Assembly (NCBI GenBank): GCA_900100245.1
Contig: FNEU01000008.1
Coordinates: 1 to 64,000 of the forward strand
Direction: 5' to 3'
Source of the DNA: Lachnospiraceae bacterium G41
GTDB taxonomy: Bacteria; Bacillota; Clostridia; Lachnospirales; Lachnospiraceae
DNA length: 64,000 bases
In this document: positions 16,486 to 26,376 of the stretch, in pieces
Position numbering within the stretch: the stretch's first letter is position 1
How the letters are laid out: every line of letters starts with the position of its first letter
The notes under the pieces: generated by a model
Seen by the model: the letters and a program-made list of their open reading frames with translations, nothing else
What the model was told of the DNA's origin: nothing
Database searches by the model: none
Made by a program: the position numbers and the translations under genes

Positions 16486-17931
16486 TTATCCGATTAACCA
16501 GTCATACATTTCCTGATACTTATTAGCGGAAACCTGCCAGGAGAAGTCAACAGCCATAGCTCTGTCAATCATCTTGTTCCATTCACGCTTTCTGTCGTAG
16601 TAAATCTTTTCTGCGTAACGAATTGTATTGAGCATTTCGTGAGCATTGTAATTTACAAAACTGAAGCCGGTTCCCTTTGACTCGTATTCGTTGTAAGGCT
16701 CTACAGTGTCCTTAAGACCGCCTGTTTCTCTTACGATAGGAATTGTACCGTATCTTAATGCCATAAGCTGACTTAAGCCACAGGGCTCAAATAACGAAGG
16801 CATAAGAAATGCATCACAGGAAGCATAAATCTTATGGCTCATGGACTCTGAATAATAGATATTAGCTGAAACCTTGTTGTTATACTTCCAGTCAAAGTGT
16901 CTGAACATATTCTCATACTGCTCTTCGCCTGTACCGAGAACAACAATCTGAACAGCATCCTGGCAAAGCTCATCCATTATATATGCGATTAAGTCAAAAC
17001 CTTTCTGATCTGTAAGTCTTGAAACGATACCGATCATCATCATTTTATCGTTTTCTTCAAGGCCTAGATCATGCTGAAGTTTTCTCTTATTTTTGATTTT
17101 TTCTTTTCTGAAGTTTGCTGCGTTGTATTTATAATCGATGAATTTATCAACCGAAGGGTCATATTCGGAATAATCAATGCCGTTTACAATACCTCTTAAG
17201 TCGTTCTCTCTTGCTCTTAAAAGACCGTCAAGGCCCTCTCCGTAGAAAGGAGTCATGATTTCCTTCGCATAAGTCTCGGAAACGGTAGTAATAACATCCG
17301 CATATACAAGACCACCCTTTAAAAGATTGGCATTCTTGTAGGATTCAAGCTTGTCGGGTGTAAAGAAATAATCGGGAAGACCTGTAATATCTTTTACGGC
17401 GGGTACATCCCACTTACCCTGGAATTTAAGGTTATGAATGGTCATAACGGTCTTAATGCCATGGAAGAATTCATTGCCCTGGAATCTTTCTTTAAGATAA
17501 ACAGGGATAAGACCGGTCTGCCAGTCATGACAGTGAATTACGTCAGGTCTGAAATCAAGTAGCGGCATTGCAGCCAGTGCAGCCTTTGAGAAGAACGCAA
17601 ATTTCTCAATATCGTCGTAAACATTTGAGCTGTAAGGATGGAATCCTCCGAATTTGGATTCGTTATCTATGAAATAATATTTTACTCCGTCAACTTCGGC
17701 CTCAAGAATTCCGACATATTCGTTTTTCCAATGGAAATCCATGTAAAAACTGGTCTTATAAACCATTTTGTCTTTTAATTCCTGAGATATACAGGTGTAT
17801 TTGGGAATCATTACGCGAATATCGAAATAACGCTTATCCACGCATTTGGGAAGAGAACCCACTACATCCGCAAGTCCGCCCGTCTTAATAAACGGAACAC
17901 CTTCTGATGCAACAAAGAGAATGTTTTTCAT
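16486..17931 (-). CDS. glgA: Glycogen synthase (ADP-glucose type)
   Basis: GT5 glycosyltransferase that extends alpha-1,4-glucan from ADP-glucose. The N-terminal GT-B domain shows FIKTGGLADVVGSLPK, the ADP-glucose lysine motif, then HCHDWQTGLIPVYLK. The C-terminal domain has VSRLTDQKGFDLI and the nucleotide-sugar-binding block MPSLFEPCGLSQLMALRYGTIP, split over the conserved E residues. Length 481 is typical. GGAGGG precedes the ATG. No other glycogen genes lie nearby, and it is flanked by its own terminator and a probable promoter, so it is monocistronic. Confidence 0.95.
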   Translation of the reverse strand: MKNILFVASEGVPFIKTGGLADVVGSLPKCVDKRYFDIRVMIPKYTCISQELKDKMVYKTSFYMDFHWKNEYVGILEAEVDGVKYYFIDNESKFGGFHPYSSNVYDDIEKFAFFSKAALAAMPLLDFRPDVIHCHDWQTGLIPVYLKERFQGNEFFHGIKTVMTIHNLKFQGKWDVPAVKDITGLPDYFFTPDKLESYKNANLLKGGLVYADVITTVSETYAKEIMTPFYGEGLDGLLRARENDLRGIVNGIDYSEYDPSVDKFIDYKYNAANFRKEKIKNKRKLQHDLGLEENDKMMMIGIVSRLTDQKGFDLIAYIMDELCQDAVQIVVLGTGEEQYENMFRHFDWKYNNKVSANIYYSESMSHKIYASCDAFLMPSLFEPCGLSQLMALRYGTIPIVRETGGLKDTVEPYNEYESKGTGFSFVNYNAHEMLNTIRYAEKIYYDRKREWNKMIDRAMAVDFSWQVSANKYQEMYDWLIG

Positions 17932-18068
17932 TTAACCCTCCGAAACAAAATAAAAAGAAAAAATATAGTTTAATATACACTCAAAGCACAATTTATGCTC
18001 ATAAAAGATAAATCATACCCGATATCTTGTATATTATACTATATTTTTATCCTTAAATAAAGAGACAA

Positions 18069-19757
18069 TTAAATATCAATTGATTTTTTGTAGTCCAAAG
18101 CCTGCTTTTTAATCTCAGATGCGTTTTCAAGGAAACTCTCAGCACCCGACTCATCTCCGAGCATTCTTGCAATTTCTTTTATTTCGCCTTCTTCATCAAG
18201 CACATCAATATAAGTATTGGTTCTTGAATTGTCAGATACGGTTTTCTTTATCTCAAAATGTACATCGGCCATTGCGGCTATTTGCTGAAGATGTGTTATT
18301 AAAATAATTTGATGATCTTTTGATAAAAGTGCAAGCTTCTTGGCTACTTTCCAAGCGGTAACACCTGAAATACCGGCATCAATTTCATCAAATATAAGAG
18401 TTTCCGTATTATCGCTCTTCGCTCCGACTGTTTTAATCGCAAGCATAATTCTTGAAAGTTCACCGCCCGAAGAAACATTTTCAAGAGGCTTTAATGGCTC
18501 GCCCGGATTGGTGGAGATTTCAAAATTCACCTTGTCTTTACCGTTTGCGGTATAGTCAGGCGCTTCAGTAATTGCAACATTAAATGAACTCTGATTGAAA
18601 TTAAGATCTGAAAGTCCTTCAGTAATGGCTTCTTCAAAAGATTTTGCGTTTTTCTTTCTGACTTCGGTTAAGGCATCTGCGGATTTCTTTAAAGCTTCTT
18701 TAGCTTTTTCATAGTCTTTTAGGATGCTTTCTCTTTTAATCGCATAATCTTCCAATGCTTCGAGTTCTTTTTCTTTATCGTCCAAATACTCTAGAACATT
18801 TTCAATAGTTCTGCCGTATTTTCTTTCAAGCTCGTTTATAAGATTGTATCTTTCTCTAAGTCTTTCGAGTTCTTCTTCGTTAGGCGCATAGTCTTCTAAA
18901 AGCCCATATGTTTCACGTTCAAAATCGGAAACAAGCGAATAAATATTGTTAAGCTCGTCAAACAAATCACCTAGTGCAGAATCATAAGATGAAATCGCTG
19001 TCATCTCGCGAATGGATTTATTGATCATTTCTCCCGCACTGCTCTCGTAATCATACATCATGTCTTTTACGAGGGATAAAGTACTCTGGATTTTATATGC
19101 GTTTTCAAGAACTTTTAATCTTTCTTCGACTTCCTCTTCTTCGTTTACCTTTAAGGATGCGGATTTGATTTCGTTTATCTGATACTCGAGCAGGGAAATC
19201 TCTCTTTCTCTTCTTACTTCATCAACTTCGGGACTCTCAGCTAACGTTTTTAAACGCAGATATTCGGCATAAGTTTTCTTATAGCCGGAAGCTACGTCTG
19301 AAATGTCTTTAGCAAACGAATCAAGTATTTCGATGTGTTTTCTGGAATTTAAAAGATTCTGGTAGTCGTGCTGTCCGTAGATATCAATTAAAGCGGATGC
19401 AATATCTTTTATGACAGATACGGTAACAGTCTGAGAATTGAGCTTAAATACGCTTCTTTGAGGCGTAATTTTTCTCTGAATTAAAACGCAATCGTTTTCT
19501 AAAGATATATCATTTTCAATTAGCTTATTCTTAACTTCATCGGTATCGGCCGAAAACGTTATTTCAACCAAAGCAAATTCTTCGCCTGTTCTGATAAAGT
19601 CTTTATCGGCCTTTGCACCGAGTGCTATAGCAAGTGACCCTAAAACAATCGATTTGCCGGCACCTGTTTCGCCCGTTAGGATATTGAGCCCTTTTGAAAA
19701 ATCTATATCGATTTCATCGATAAGAGCAAAATTTTTAACATGTAAATTTAAAAGCAT
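18069..19757 (-). CDS. recN: DNA repair protein RecN
   Basis: SMC-like ATPase that acts early at double-strand breaks. Walker A is GETGAGKSIVLGS (about 29-41). A long coiled coil covers about 150-370. The signature NVSSGGELSRIMLAIK and Walker B TLIFDEIDAGISG lie near the end, followed by ILITHLQQIAAMAD. Length 562 is normal. It follows nadK closely. No LexA box was seen next to it, so SOS control, if any, would come through the cluster. Confidence 0.97.
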   Translation of the reverse strand: MLLNLHVKNFALIDEIDIDFSKGLNILTGETGAGKSIVLGSLAIALGAKADKDFIRTGEEFALVEITFSADTDEVKNKLIENDISLENDCVLIQRKITPQRSVFKLNSQTVTVSVIKDIASALIDIYGQHDYQNLLNSRKHIEILDSFAKDISDVASGYKKTYAEYLRLKTLAESPEVDEVRREREISLLEYQINEIKSASLKVNEEEEVEERLKVLENAYKIQSTLSLVKDMMYDYESSAGEMINKSIREMTAISSYDSALGDLFDELNNIYSLVSDFERETYGLLEDYAPNEEELERLRERYNLINELERKYGRTIENVLEYLDDKEKELEALEDYAIKRESILKDYEKAKEALKKSADALTEVRKKNAKSFEEAITEGLSDLNFNQSSFNVAITEAPDYTANGKDKVNFEISTNPGEPLKPLENVSSGGELSRIMLAIKTVGAKSDNTETLIFDEIDAGISGVTAWKVAKKLALLSKDHQIILITHLQQIAAMADVHFEIKKTVSDNSRTNTYIDVLDEEGEIKEIARMLGDESGAESFLENASEIKKQALDYKKSIDI

Positions 19758-19773
19758 TTGACCCCCTTAAAAA

Positions 19774-20619
19774 TCAGTTTTCTTTAAGTTTCCTGTTAAG
19801 GGTTTCAAGGAAATTAACATTATTCATCTGAATGAAGCTTACATGACCTGCGTTCTTGGAAATAACGATCTCGTCCTTATACTGAAGATCGATATGTTCA
19901 AAGCCGTCAAAATGCGCAAGAACTGTCTGGCCCGTTTCTTCGTCATGAGGTTCGCCGATTGTAATCTTAACAGTATCTTCTGCTTTAAACAGAATACTTC
20001 TGTTCATAAAAGAGTGGGCGGAAATCGGCGTAACAAGAATCATATCCGCTGAAGGCTCAACGATTGGTCCACCTGCAGATAAATTGTATCCCGTAGAACC
20101 CGTAGGCGTAGAAATAATTACACCGTCAGCTCCGTAGGATTTAAGAAACATACCGTTTACTGAAATATCAAAATTTAAAATCTGAAGCATTCCCCCTCTG
20201 TTTATACACACATCATTTAATGCTTCGGATTCAAAAATAAGCTCATTATTTCTGTAAACACGTCCGTCTAAAAGCATTCTTTCTTCTAAAAGATACTCTT
20301 TTCTAATCAAACGTCCCAATGTTTCTTCAAGACCATCAACACCAGTCTGAGCAAGGAAACCGAGATGGCCCAAATTTATACCAAGTATAGGAAGATTGAA
20401 TTTCGAGCATTTCTTTGCAACACGCATAAGTGTACCGTCGCCGCCGAGCACGAGCACAACATCACAACCCTCGGCATCATTAACCGAGACATTCGTTTCT
20501 CTGCTTACCTGAACAGGTTTTGCATACTCCACGTTTTTCTCATCAAAAAATTCACAGATTTTCTTGCAAACCTTCAGTTCCTTGTCCTTATACGGATTTA
20601 CGCAAATTAAAACTTTCAT
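19774..20619 (-). CDS. nadK: NAD kinase
   Basis: Phosphorylates NAD to NADP. The GGDGTLMRVAKKC motif (about 57-69) binds ATP/NAD. NLGHLGFLAQ, the NE/D motif in SEALNDVCINRG and the TPTGSTGYNLSAGGPIV loop are all present. The ATG at 20619 gives 282 residues and has GGAGG at good distance; a GTG two codons earlier overlaps that site and is rejected. In Bacillus-type clusters argR sits between tlyA and recN; here nadK occupies the position and no argR is seen. Confidence 0.95.
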   Translation of the reverse strand: MKVLICVNPYKDKELKVCKKICEFFDEKNVEYAKPVQVSRETNVSVNDAEGCDVVLVLGGDGTLMRVAKKCSKFNLPILGINLGHLGFLAQTGVDGLEETLGRLIRKEYLLEERMLLDGRVYRNNELIFESEALNDVCINRGGMLQILNFDISVNGMFLKSYGADGVIISTPTGSTGYNLSAGGPIVEPSADMILVTPISAHSFMNRSILFKAEDTVKITIGEPHDEETGQTVLAHFDGFEHIDLQYKDEIVISKNAGHVSFIQMNNVNFLETLNRKLKEN

Positions 20620-20641
20620 TCGCACCTCCAGAGTGTATTCC

Positions 20642-20790
20642 AGGAGTGGTGATTGCGTAATACTCCGCGGGCACGCTCTCGCTAAGATGTCCCCGTAGCG
20701 GAACTAAACTCGCGTTCGCGCTTCGCACTCCGCTCGTTAAGTACCGACGGCTCCATATTACCCGCTCGAGCATCACGCAACACCACTCCT
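20642..20790. repeat. Structured GC-rich intergenic element bounded by long imperfect inverted repeats
   Basis: The ends are near-identical in inverted orientation: AGGAGTGGTG-TTGCGT-AT-CTC, from 20642 rightward and from 20790 leftward, with one inserted A and two transitions. Inside are further stems, CCGC/GCGG around GGGCA-TGTCC, and the perfect CGCGTTCGCG. Its base composition is far more GC-rich than its neighbours. It fills the tlyA-nadK gap and would be co-transcribed. A weak frame through it (20588-20803) has no conserved look and is not accepted. A MITE/REP-like element or a structured RNA are the main options. Confidence 0.65.
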
Positions 20791-20795
20791 TCAAT

Positions 20796-21653
20796 TCAAA
20801 CACTAAGTTCTGAATGAGATTTCTTAACTATATCATCAATAATTTCTTTGTATTCTGTTAATCCACCAGAATATTCATAGTCTTTATATATTAAAGCCTT
20901 ATCTTCATCAATAATAGTATCGTCTATTTTCTTAATCAACAAAAGATATTCTATATTTCCCTCAGGTCCTTTAATAGGTGAATAATCAAGGCCTTCGATA
21001 GTGAAGCCAATCTTTAAACAAAAGTCAATGACTTTTTCTATTACTTCTTTGTGGACTGAGGGGTCGCGGACTACGCCTTTTTTGCCGACCTTTTCCTTGG
21101 TGGTTTCAAACTGAGGTTTGATAAGGCAGACCATCAATGCGTCTTTCTTTAAGAGGTTGTAGGCGGGAATAAGTATTTTGGTAAGGGAGATGAACGATAC
21201 GTCGGTTGCGGCAAAATCAATCTTTTCCGGGATTTCTTTGTCGGTAACGTATCGGAAATTGCATTTTTCCATGCATACTACACGTTCATCATTTCTTAGC
21301 TTCCAATCGAGCTGTCCGTGGCCAACGTCTACGCTGTAGACTTTAGTGGCACCGTTTTGAAGCATTACATCGGTAAAACCGCCTGTGGATGCACCGATAT
21401 CAAGGCAGGTGTAACCGTCAAAATTTAGATTAAACACGTTTACTGCTTTGTCAAGTTTAAGACCGCCGCGGGAAACGTATTTTAATGTTTCGCCACGTAT
21501 TTCTAAAACAGCATTTTCGTCAAAGAGAGAGCCTGCTTTGTCTTCCTTTTGATTGTCGACATATACAATGCCGCTCATTATTAAAGCTTTGGCTTTTTCT
21601 CTTGATGCAGCCAATCCTTTATTTACGAGTAATATATCAAGTCTCTCTTTCAC
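20796..21653 (-). CDS. tlyA: TlyA family 2'-O-methyltransferase (hemolysin A family)
   Basis: Methylates rRNA ribose in the characterised members. The N-terminal S4 RNA-binding domain (about 1-60) begins KERLDILLVNKGLAASREKAK. The FtsJ-like methyltransferase domain has the SAM-binding CLDIGASTGGFTDVML and FAATDVSFISLTKILIP. Length 285 is slightly above the usual 270, through an acidic C-terminal extension. The start codon is GTG at 21653, preceded by GAGGGA that overlaps the dxs end; the dxs stop lies four bases before. Confidence 0.92.
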   Translation of the reverse strand: MKERLDILLVNKGLAASREKAKALIMSGIVYVDNQKEDKAGSLFDENAVLEIRGETLKYVSRGGLKLDKAVNVFNLNFDGYTCLDIGASTGGFTDVMLQNGATKVYSVDVGHGQLDWKLRNDERVVCMEKCNFRYVTDKEIPEKIDFAATDVSFISLTKILIPAYNLLKKDALMVCLIKPQFETTKEKVGKKGVVRDPSVHKEVIEKVIDFCLKIGFTIEGLDYSPIKGPEGNIEYLLLIKKIDDTIIDEDKALIYKDYEYSGGLTEYKEIIDDIVKKSHSELSV

Positions 21654-21657
21654 TATA

Positions 21658-23523
21658 TTAAGATATTCCCTCGCCTTCTTTTAGAATCTTTTCAACTATC
21701 GAATCCGCATCGATACCGATTTCTTTCTTTAACAAATCAACATTTCCGTGCTCAACATACATATCAGGAATTGCGATAGCTGTATGTTTACAGAATTGTC
21801 CTTCTCTTAAAAGAAACGCTCCGACTCTTTGTGAAAAGCCACCCGATAAAACATTCTCTTCCATCGTAACGATATGAGGATGTGTAACGGATATTTCTTT
21901 TATCATTTCCTCATCAATGGGATTAACAAATCTGGCATTCATGATGGAAACGTTTTTGCCGTATTCTTTTAATTTTTCTCTTACTTCAACAGCGGTTTTA
22001 ACCATGCTGCCTACTGCGATTAAGCAGATGCCGGATTCTCTGAAAATCCATTCGCCCTGAGCAAATTCCACAGGTGCTCTGAATTCCTGAAGTCCGTCAT
22101 ACGCTCTGCCTCTCGGATATCTGATGGCAATAGGACCGTCGTAGTTAAGAGCAAATTTTATCATGTCGGATAATTCCCATTTATTCTTGGGTGCCATTAC
22201 GCACATATTGGGAATCGTTGAGAGGTAGGATAAATCAAATATACCCTGATGTGTTTCGCCGTCACTTCCGACTAATCCGGCTCTGTCGATGCAGAATACA
22301 ACATGGAGATTTTGGATGCAGACATCATGTATTAACTGATCGTAGGCTCTTTGTAAGAACGATGAATAAACACATACAACGGGCTTATATCCGCCCATAG
22401 CCATACCCGCGGCAAATGTGACCGCATGCTCTTCCGCTATGCCGACATCAAAGAATCTGTCGGGATACATGCTCTTAAATCTTTTAAGGCCTGTGCCGTC
22501 GGGCATTGCGGCTGTAATAGCAACGCACTTAGGATCACGCTCACCCATTTTACACATAACTGTAGAAAATACGTCTGTGTAATCGGGAGCCATTTTTCTA
22601 TTCTTTGGTAAACCTGTTTCGATATCAAAAGGTTCAGCACCGTGAAATCTTGCAGGATGTTTTTCAGCAGGCAAAAATCCTTTGCCTTTTTTGGTAATAA
22701 CATGAACAAGAACAGGTGTCTTGCATCTTTTGGCTTCGTTGAAAGCACGAACCATTGCACCGATATCGTGACCGTCAACGGGTCCCAAATAAGTAATACC
22801 CATCTCTTCGAAAAACATACCGGGAATAACGAAGGATTTGATGGAACTTTTGGCCTTCTGGATTTTATTGATCATATCGGCTCCCTTGGGAACCTTTGAG
22901 AGCGTATCTTTTACGCCTTCCTTTAAATCCAAATATCCTTCTTTGGTTCTTAAATTGTTTAAATACATGCTGACTCCGCCTACATTTTCGGAAATCGACA
23001 TGTTGTTATCGTTTAAAACAATTATTAACTTTGTATTGGCTTTGCCCGCATTGTTAAGTGCTTCGTAAGCCATACCGCCTGTTAAGGCACCGTCACCGAT
23101 TACGGAAACAATCGTATTGTTCTCGCCCCTCATTGTACGGGCCATAGCCATACCTAAGCCTGCTGAAATAGACGTGGATGAATGTCCTGTATTAAAAGCA
23201 TCACATTCACTCTCGCAAGTCTTGGGGAAGCCAGCCATTCCTCCGTATTTACGAAGTGTGGCAAAACCGTCTCTTCTGCCTGTTAAAATCTTGTGAGTAT
23301 AGCTCTGATGTCCGACGTCCCAGATAATCTTGTCTTCAGGCAAATTAAGTACGAGATGTAGGGCCATGGTAAGCTCAACCGTACCTAAATTAGCACCTAA
23401 ATGACCGCCTGTTTCGGATATCGATTCAATCAGGAATTCTCTGATTTCATCAGCCAAATCATAAAGATGGTTTTTGCTTATTTTCTTTATGTCATTAGGT
23501 TTGTTTATCTTTTCAATGTACAT
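21658..23523 (-). CDS. dxs: 1-deoxy-D-xylulose-5-phosphate synthase
   Basis: First enzyme of the MEP isoprenoid pathway, thiamine diphosphate dependent, joining pyruvate and glyceraldehyde 3-phosphate. IWDVGHQSYTHKILTGR, the TPP/metal motif GDGALTGGMAYEALNN, the VDGHD block and the C-terminal AEEHAVTFAAGMA, DRAGLVGSDGETHQG and RYPRG are present. Length 621 is standard. It lies 21 bases after ispA, so precursor and prenyl-chain synthesis are co-transcribed. Confidence 0.97.
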   Translation of the reverse strand: MYIEKINKPNDIKKISKNHLYDLADEIREFLIESISETGGHLGANLGTVELTMALHLVLNLPEDKIIWDVGHQSYTHKILTGRRDGFATLRKYGGMAGFPKTCESECDAFNTGHSSTSISAGLGMAMARTMRGENNTIVSVIGDGALTGGMAYEALNNAGKANTKLIIVLNDNNMSISENVGGVSMYLNNLRTKEGYLDLKEGVKDTLSKVPKGADMINKIQKAKSSIKSFVIPGMFFEEMGITYLGPVDGHDIGAMVRAFNEAKRCKTPVLVHVITKKGKGFLPAEKHPARFHGAEPFDIETGLPKNRKMAPDYTDVFSTVMCKMGERDPKCVAITAAMPDGTGLKRFKSMYPDRFFDVGIAEEHAVTFAAGMAMGGYKPVVCVYSSFLQRAYDQLIHDVCIQNLHVVFCIDRAGLVGSDGETHQGIFDLSYLSTIPNMCVMAPKNKWELSDMIKFALNYDGPIAIRYPRGRAYDGLQEFRAPVEFAQGEWIFRESGICLIAVGSMVKTAVEVREKLKEYGKNVSIMNARFVNPIDEEMIKEISVTHPHIVTMEENVLSGGFSQRVGAFLLREGQFCKHTAIAIPDMYVEHGNVDLLKKEIGIDADSIVEKILKEGEGIS

Positions 23524-23544
23524 TGTTTTACCGGGTTTACAAAT

Positions 23545-24453
23545 TTATTTTTCTCTGTTTACGAGATATTCAATCAAGTCTGAAAGGAAGGTTTCTTTTC
23601 CTGCAATTCCAATCACTATGTCTCTTGCTTCTTTAGAAAGGCTTTCCAAATCCTTCTGGCTTTCCTCAAGACCTTTTATCTTAACATATGTGGCCTTGTC
23701 ATTCTTTTCGTCGCTTCCGACACTCTTGCCAAGTTTAATCGAGTCACCGATTATATCAAGAATATCATCTCTTATCTGAAAAGCAAGTCCCGTATTATCG
23801 CCGACTTTTTCAATCTTTTCGATTTCTTCATCATCTGCGCCTGCCATTATCGCGCCAATCATTAATGCGGCTTCGATAAGAGCGGCTGTTTTATGTTTGT
23901 GTATAAAAAGAAGCGTATCAAGCTCGGTATCAGTCTTGTTTTCCATCATAAGATCTACCATCTGACCGCCGATCATACCGTAAATTCCGGCTTTGTTTGC
24001 AAGCACCGAATTGGCATATACCATTCTTCTTAAAACAATAATGTCATCTTCTTCGTTCATCGCTTTTGAGATCGTTTCAAAAGCAAGATTTAAAAGACCG
24101 TCGCCTGCAAGAATTGCAGTAGCCTCGTCAAACATTTTATGGTTTGTCGGTCTTCCTCTTCTGTAATCATCATTATCCATTGCAGGCAGATCGTCATGAA
24201 TCAGCGAATATGTGTGAATCATTTCAATAGCAGCCATAAAAGGAGAAATTTTGCTTAAATCGTCTCCTCCGAAAAGTCTGTAGCTTTCAAGCATGAATAA
24301 AGGTCTTATTCTTTTCCCGCCTGAGATAAAAGAATAGTTCATCGATTCCGTTACACGTCTCTGTAATCCCTCCTCAGCAGGCATATACGGTTTCATGATT
24401 CCAAATGTTTCGTTAACTTTTTGAATTAATAAATTAATAAAATCTTCTCTCAT
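23545..24453 (-). CDS. ispA: Polyprenyl (farnesyl/geranylgeranyl) diphosphate synthase
   Basis: Condenses IPP with allylic diphosphates. The first Asp-rich motif is HDDLPAMDNDDYRRGRPTNHK. The second is FQIRDDILDIIGD. GGKRIRPLFMLES near residue 50 binds IPP. Length 302 matches the Firmicutes IspA family. It follows xseB by 43 bases, and GGGGGG precedes the ATG. Chain length is not certain from sequence alone. Confidence 0.93.
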   Translation of the reverse strand: MREDFINLLIQKVNETFGIMKPYMPAEEGLQRRVTESMNYSFISGGKRIRPLFMLESYRLFGGDDLSKISPFMAAIEMIHTYSLIHDDLPAMDNDDYRRGRPTNHKMFDEATAILAGDGLLNLAFETISKAMNEEDDIIVLRRMVYANSVLANKAGIYGMIGGQMVDLMMENKTDTELDTLLFIHKHKTAALIEAALMIGAIMAGADDEEIEKIEKVGDNTGLAFQIRDDILDIIGDSIKLGKSVGSDEKNDKATYVKIKGLEESQKDLESLSKEARDIVIGIAGKETFLSDLIEYLVNREK

Positions 24454-24496
24454 AATCTTCAGCCCCCCATTAATTATTCATTCAAAACATATTTAT

Positions 24497-24715
24497 TTAA
24501 AAATCCGCATCATCAAACGACGAAGTTGATCCGTCGGGATTGATTTTTAAAACCTCTTTTTCGATCATATCGATTTTATTCCTGCATTCTTCTATTGCAA
24601 CCTTACCCTTAGTATATAAATCAAGCGCATCTTCGATTGCGATATCGTCTTTTTCAAGTTCTTTTAAAATCTCTTCCACGGATTTGATTTTCTCATCAAT
24701 TGTTACTGCATCCAT
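24497..24715 (-). CDS. xseB: Exodeoxyribonuclease VII small subunit
   Basis: Short helical protein that assembles with XseA into the single-strand-specific nuclease. The core ELEKDDIAIEDALDLYTKG matches the family's LE-x-GDLSLEEALxLYE pattern. It has 72 residues. The AGAGGGG ribosome binding site lies inside the end of xseA, three bases upstream of the start, consistent with coupling. Confidence 0.9.
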   Translation of the reverse strand: MDAVTIDEKIKSVEEILKELEKDDIAIEDALDLYTKGKVAIEECRNKIDMIEKEVLKINPDGSTSSFDDADF

Positions 24716-24718
24716 AAT

Positions 24719-25921
24719 TTACCCCTCTTTAACCACTTTCTCTACGATCGCGAACGCATATCCGTCCTTCATGGTAAGTTTAACCTTATCGTTAGTTAAA
24801 AGACCTTCGACTCCAACCACTCTTTTACCTGAAGAATCGGTTACATAAGCCATACCGGCTTTTAAACGTTCCAAAGGCGATACGCCTTTTAATCTCTCGG
24901 ATAAAGTTTCAAGTTCGGCTTTCTTTTCTTTTATGATCTTTTTCATCAAAAGATCGAGTTTATTGTTATAAGAATCTGCGATTAATTTCTGCTTGTTTAA
25001 TTTATTGACGGGCGAAAGTGCATTTAACTTTGCCTCGTAAACAGCCAGTTTGTGAAGTTTGTTTTTAAGTACCCTCTCAAAATCCTTATCAAGAGACTTT
25101 TTTAAATCGTTTATATCTTCAATCGTCTGTCTGATATCAGGAACTGCAAGTTCTGCCGCAGCTGAAGGTGTAGCAGCTCTTAAATCCGCGGTAAAGTCTG
25201 AAATCGTAAAATCAATTTCATGTCCTACGGCAGAAATAATCGGTATAGGACATTGAAATATTGCATAAGCGACCTCTTCTTCGTTAAAAGCCCATAAATC
25301 TTCGAGACTTCCGCCGCCTCGGCCGACGATTATGACATCTACATTGGCTTTCTCAAGCGTTTCGATACCTTTTACGATACTTTCTTTAGCTCCCTCTCCC
25401 TGAACCAGTGCAGGGAATAAAATAAGCGAAATATAAGGATTTCTTCTTTTAGAAACAGAAATTATATCTCTTATCGCCGCACCCGTGGGAGCTGTAACAA
25501 TTCCTATGGTCTTAGGAAACTTAGGAATCGGCTTTTTAAACTCTTTGTCAAACAAACCCTGTTCTGCGAGTCTTTTCTTAAGCTCTTCAAACTTCTTGGT
25601 TAAATCTCCGACGCCTTCATATTCAACTTTGGTAACGTTAAAAGTTACGCTGCCGTTTGGCACGTAATTGGATATGCTGCCGGAAGCCACTATCTTGTCT
25701 CCGTCTTTTAATGCAATATTAAGTTTTTGAGCGGATTGACGGAAGATGGCGCACGAAATGGCAGATTTATCGTCTTTCAACGTAAAATAAATATGTCCCG
25801 ATGTGTGGAATTTCAAATTGCTTATCTCTCCCGAAACAGAAACATCGGATAAAAGATAATCTTCATGGAACATATTGTGAATATATGTATTAACCTGAAA
25901 AACCGAATATATAGTTTTCAT
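24719..25921 (-). CDS. xseA: Exodeoxyribonuclease VII large subunit
   Basis: Catalytic subunit of exonuclease VII. The N-terminal OB-fold (about 1-100) has VSGEISNLKFHTSGHIYFTLKD split over its strands. The nuclease domain shows GIVTAPTGAAIRDIISVSKRR, DVIIVGRGGGSLEDLWAFNEE and SAVGHEIDFTISDFTADLRA-type blocks. A coiled coil and short C-terminal strand follow. The ATG at 25921 overlaps the nusB stop as TGATG and gives 400 residues; I prefer it to the TTG one codon earlier. Confidence 0.96.
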   Translation of the reverse strand: MKTIYSVFQVNTYIHNMFHEDYLLSDVSVSGEISNLKFHTSGHIYFTLKDDKSAISCAIFRQSAQKLNIALKDGDKIVASGSISNYVPNGSVTFNVTKVEYEGVGDLTKKFEELKKRLAEQGLFDKEFKKPIPKFPKTIGIVTAPTGAAIRDIISVSKRRNPYISLILFPALVQGEGAKESIVKGIETLEKANVDVIIVGRGGGSLEDLWAFNEEEVAYAIFQCPIPIISAVGHEIDFTISDFTADLRAATPSAAAELAVPDIRQTIEDINDLKKSLDKDFERVLKNKLHKLAVYEAKLNALSPVNKLNKQKLIADSYNNKLDLLMKKIIKEKKAELETLSERLKGVSPLERLKAGMAYVTDSSGKRVVGVEGLLTNDKVKLTMKDGYAFAIVEKVVKEG

Positions 25922-26376
25922 CAAGCAAACCTGGCAAGAATACCGTTAACAAATGCATATGAATCCTGAGGTCCGAATTTTTTGGATAATTCTACAGCCT
26001 CGTTAATAGCTACAGAGGTCGGAATATTGTCATCGTATACTATTTCATAAACGGCAAGTCTTAATATGGCAAGTTCGACTTTTCCGATACGATCGATAGT
26101 CCAGCCTTTAGAAACATCAGAAATCTTTTTATCAATATCATCAAGCTTGTCAATTATATCAACATATCTTGCTACAATTCTTCTTCTGTCTTCTTCGTTA
26201 ACCGATTCTTTTAACGAATAAAGTCTTTCTGCAGGAGCATCATCTTCCTCTTTTTCTTCAAAAGGAGACGGTGCATCAAAATAGAGAAGAAGTTCGTCGC
26301 CTAACTCTTTCTTCTCATAAAAATCAGACATAAATAACAGTTTAAAAGTAAATTCACGTTCTGCTTTTCTGTTCAT
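25921..26376 (-). CDS. nusB: Transcription antitermination factor NusB
   Basis: All-helical RNA-binding factor for rRNA antitermination with NusE. The end VELAILRLAVYEIVYDDNIPTSVAINEAVELSKKFG (two blocks) and FVNGILARF are diagnostic. An acidic insert near residues 35-50 makes it slightly longer than average at 151 residues. AAGGAA precedes the ATG. It is coupled to xseA; folD, which often lies between them in Bacillus, is absent here. Confidence 0.93.
   Translation of the reverse strand: MNRKAEREFTFKLLFMSDFYEKKELGDELLLYFDAPSPFEEKEEDDAPAERLYSLKESVNEEDRRRIVARYVDIIDKLDDIDKKISDVSKGWTIDRIGKVELAILRLAVYEIVYDDNIPTSVAINEAVELSKKFGPQDSYAFVNGILARFA

Noticed and set aside
20588-20803. 71-codon minus-strand frame through the structured element
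   Set aside because: It overlaps nadK and tlyA and the inverted repeats explain the sequence better than coding does.
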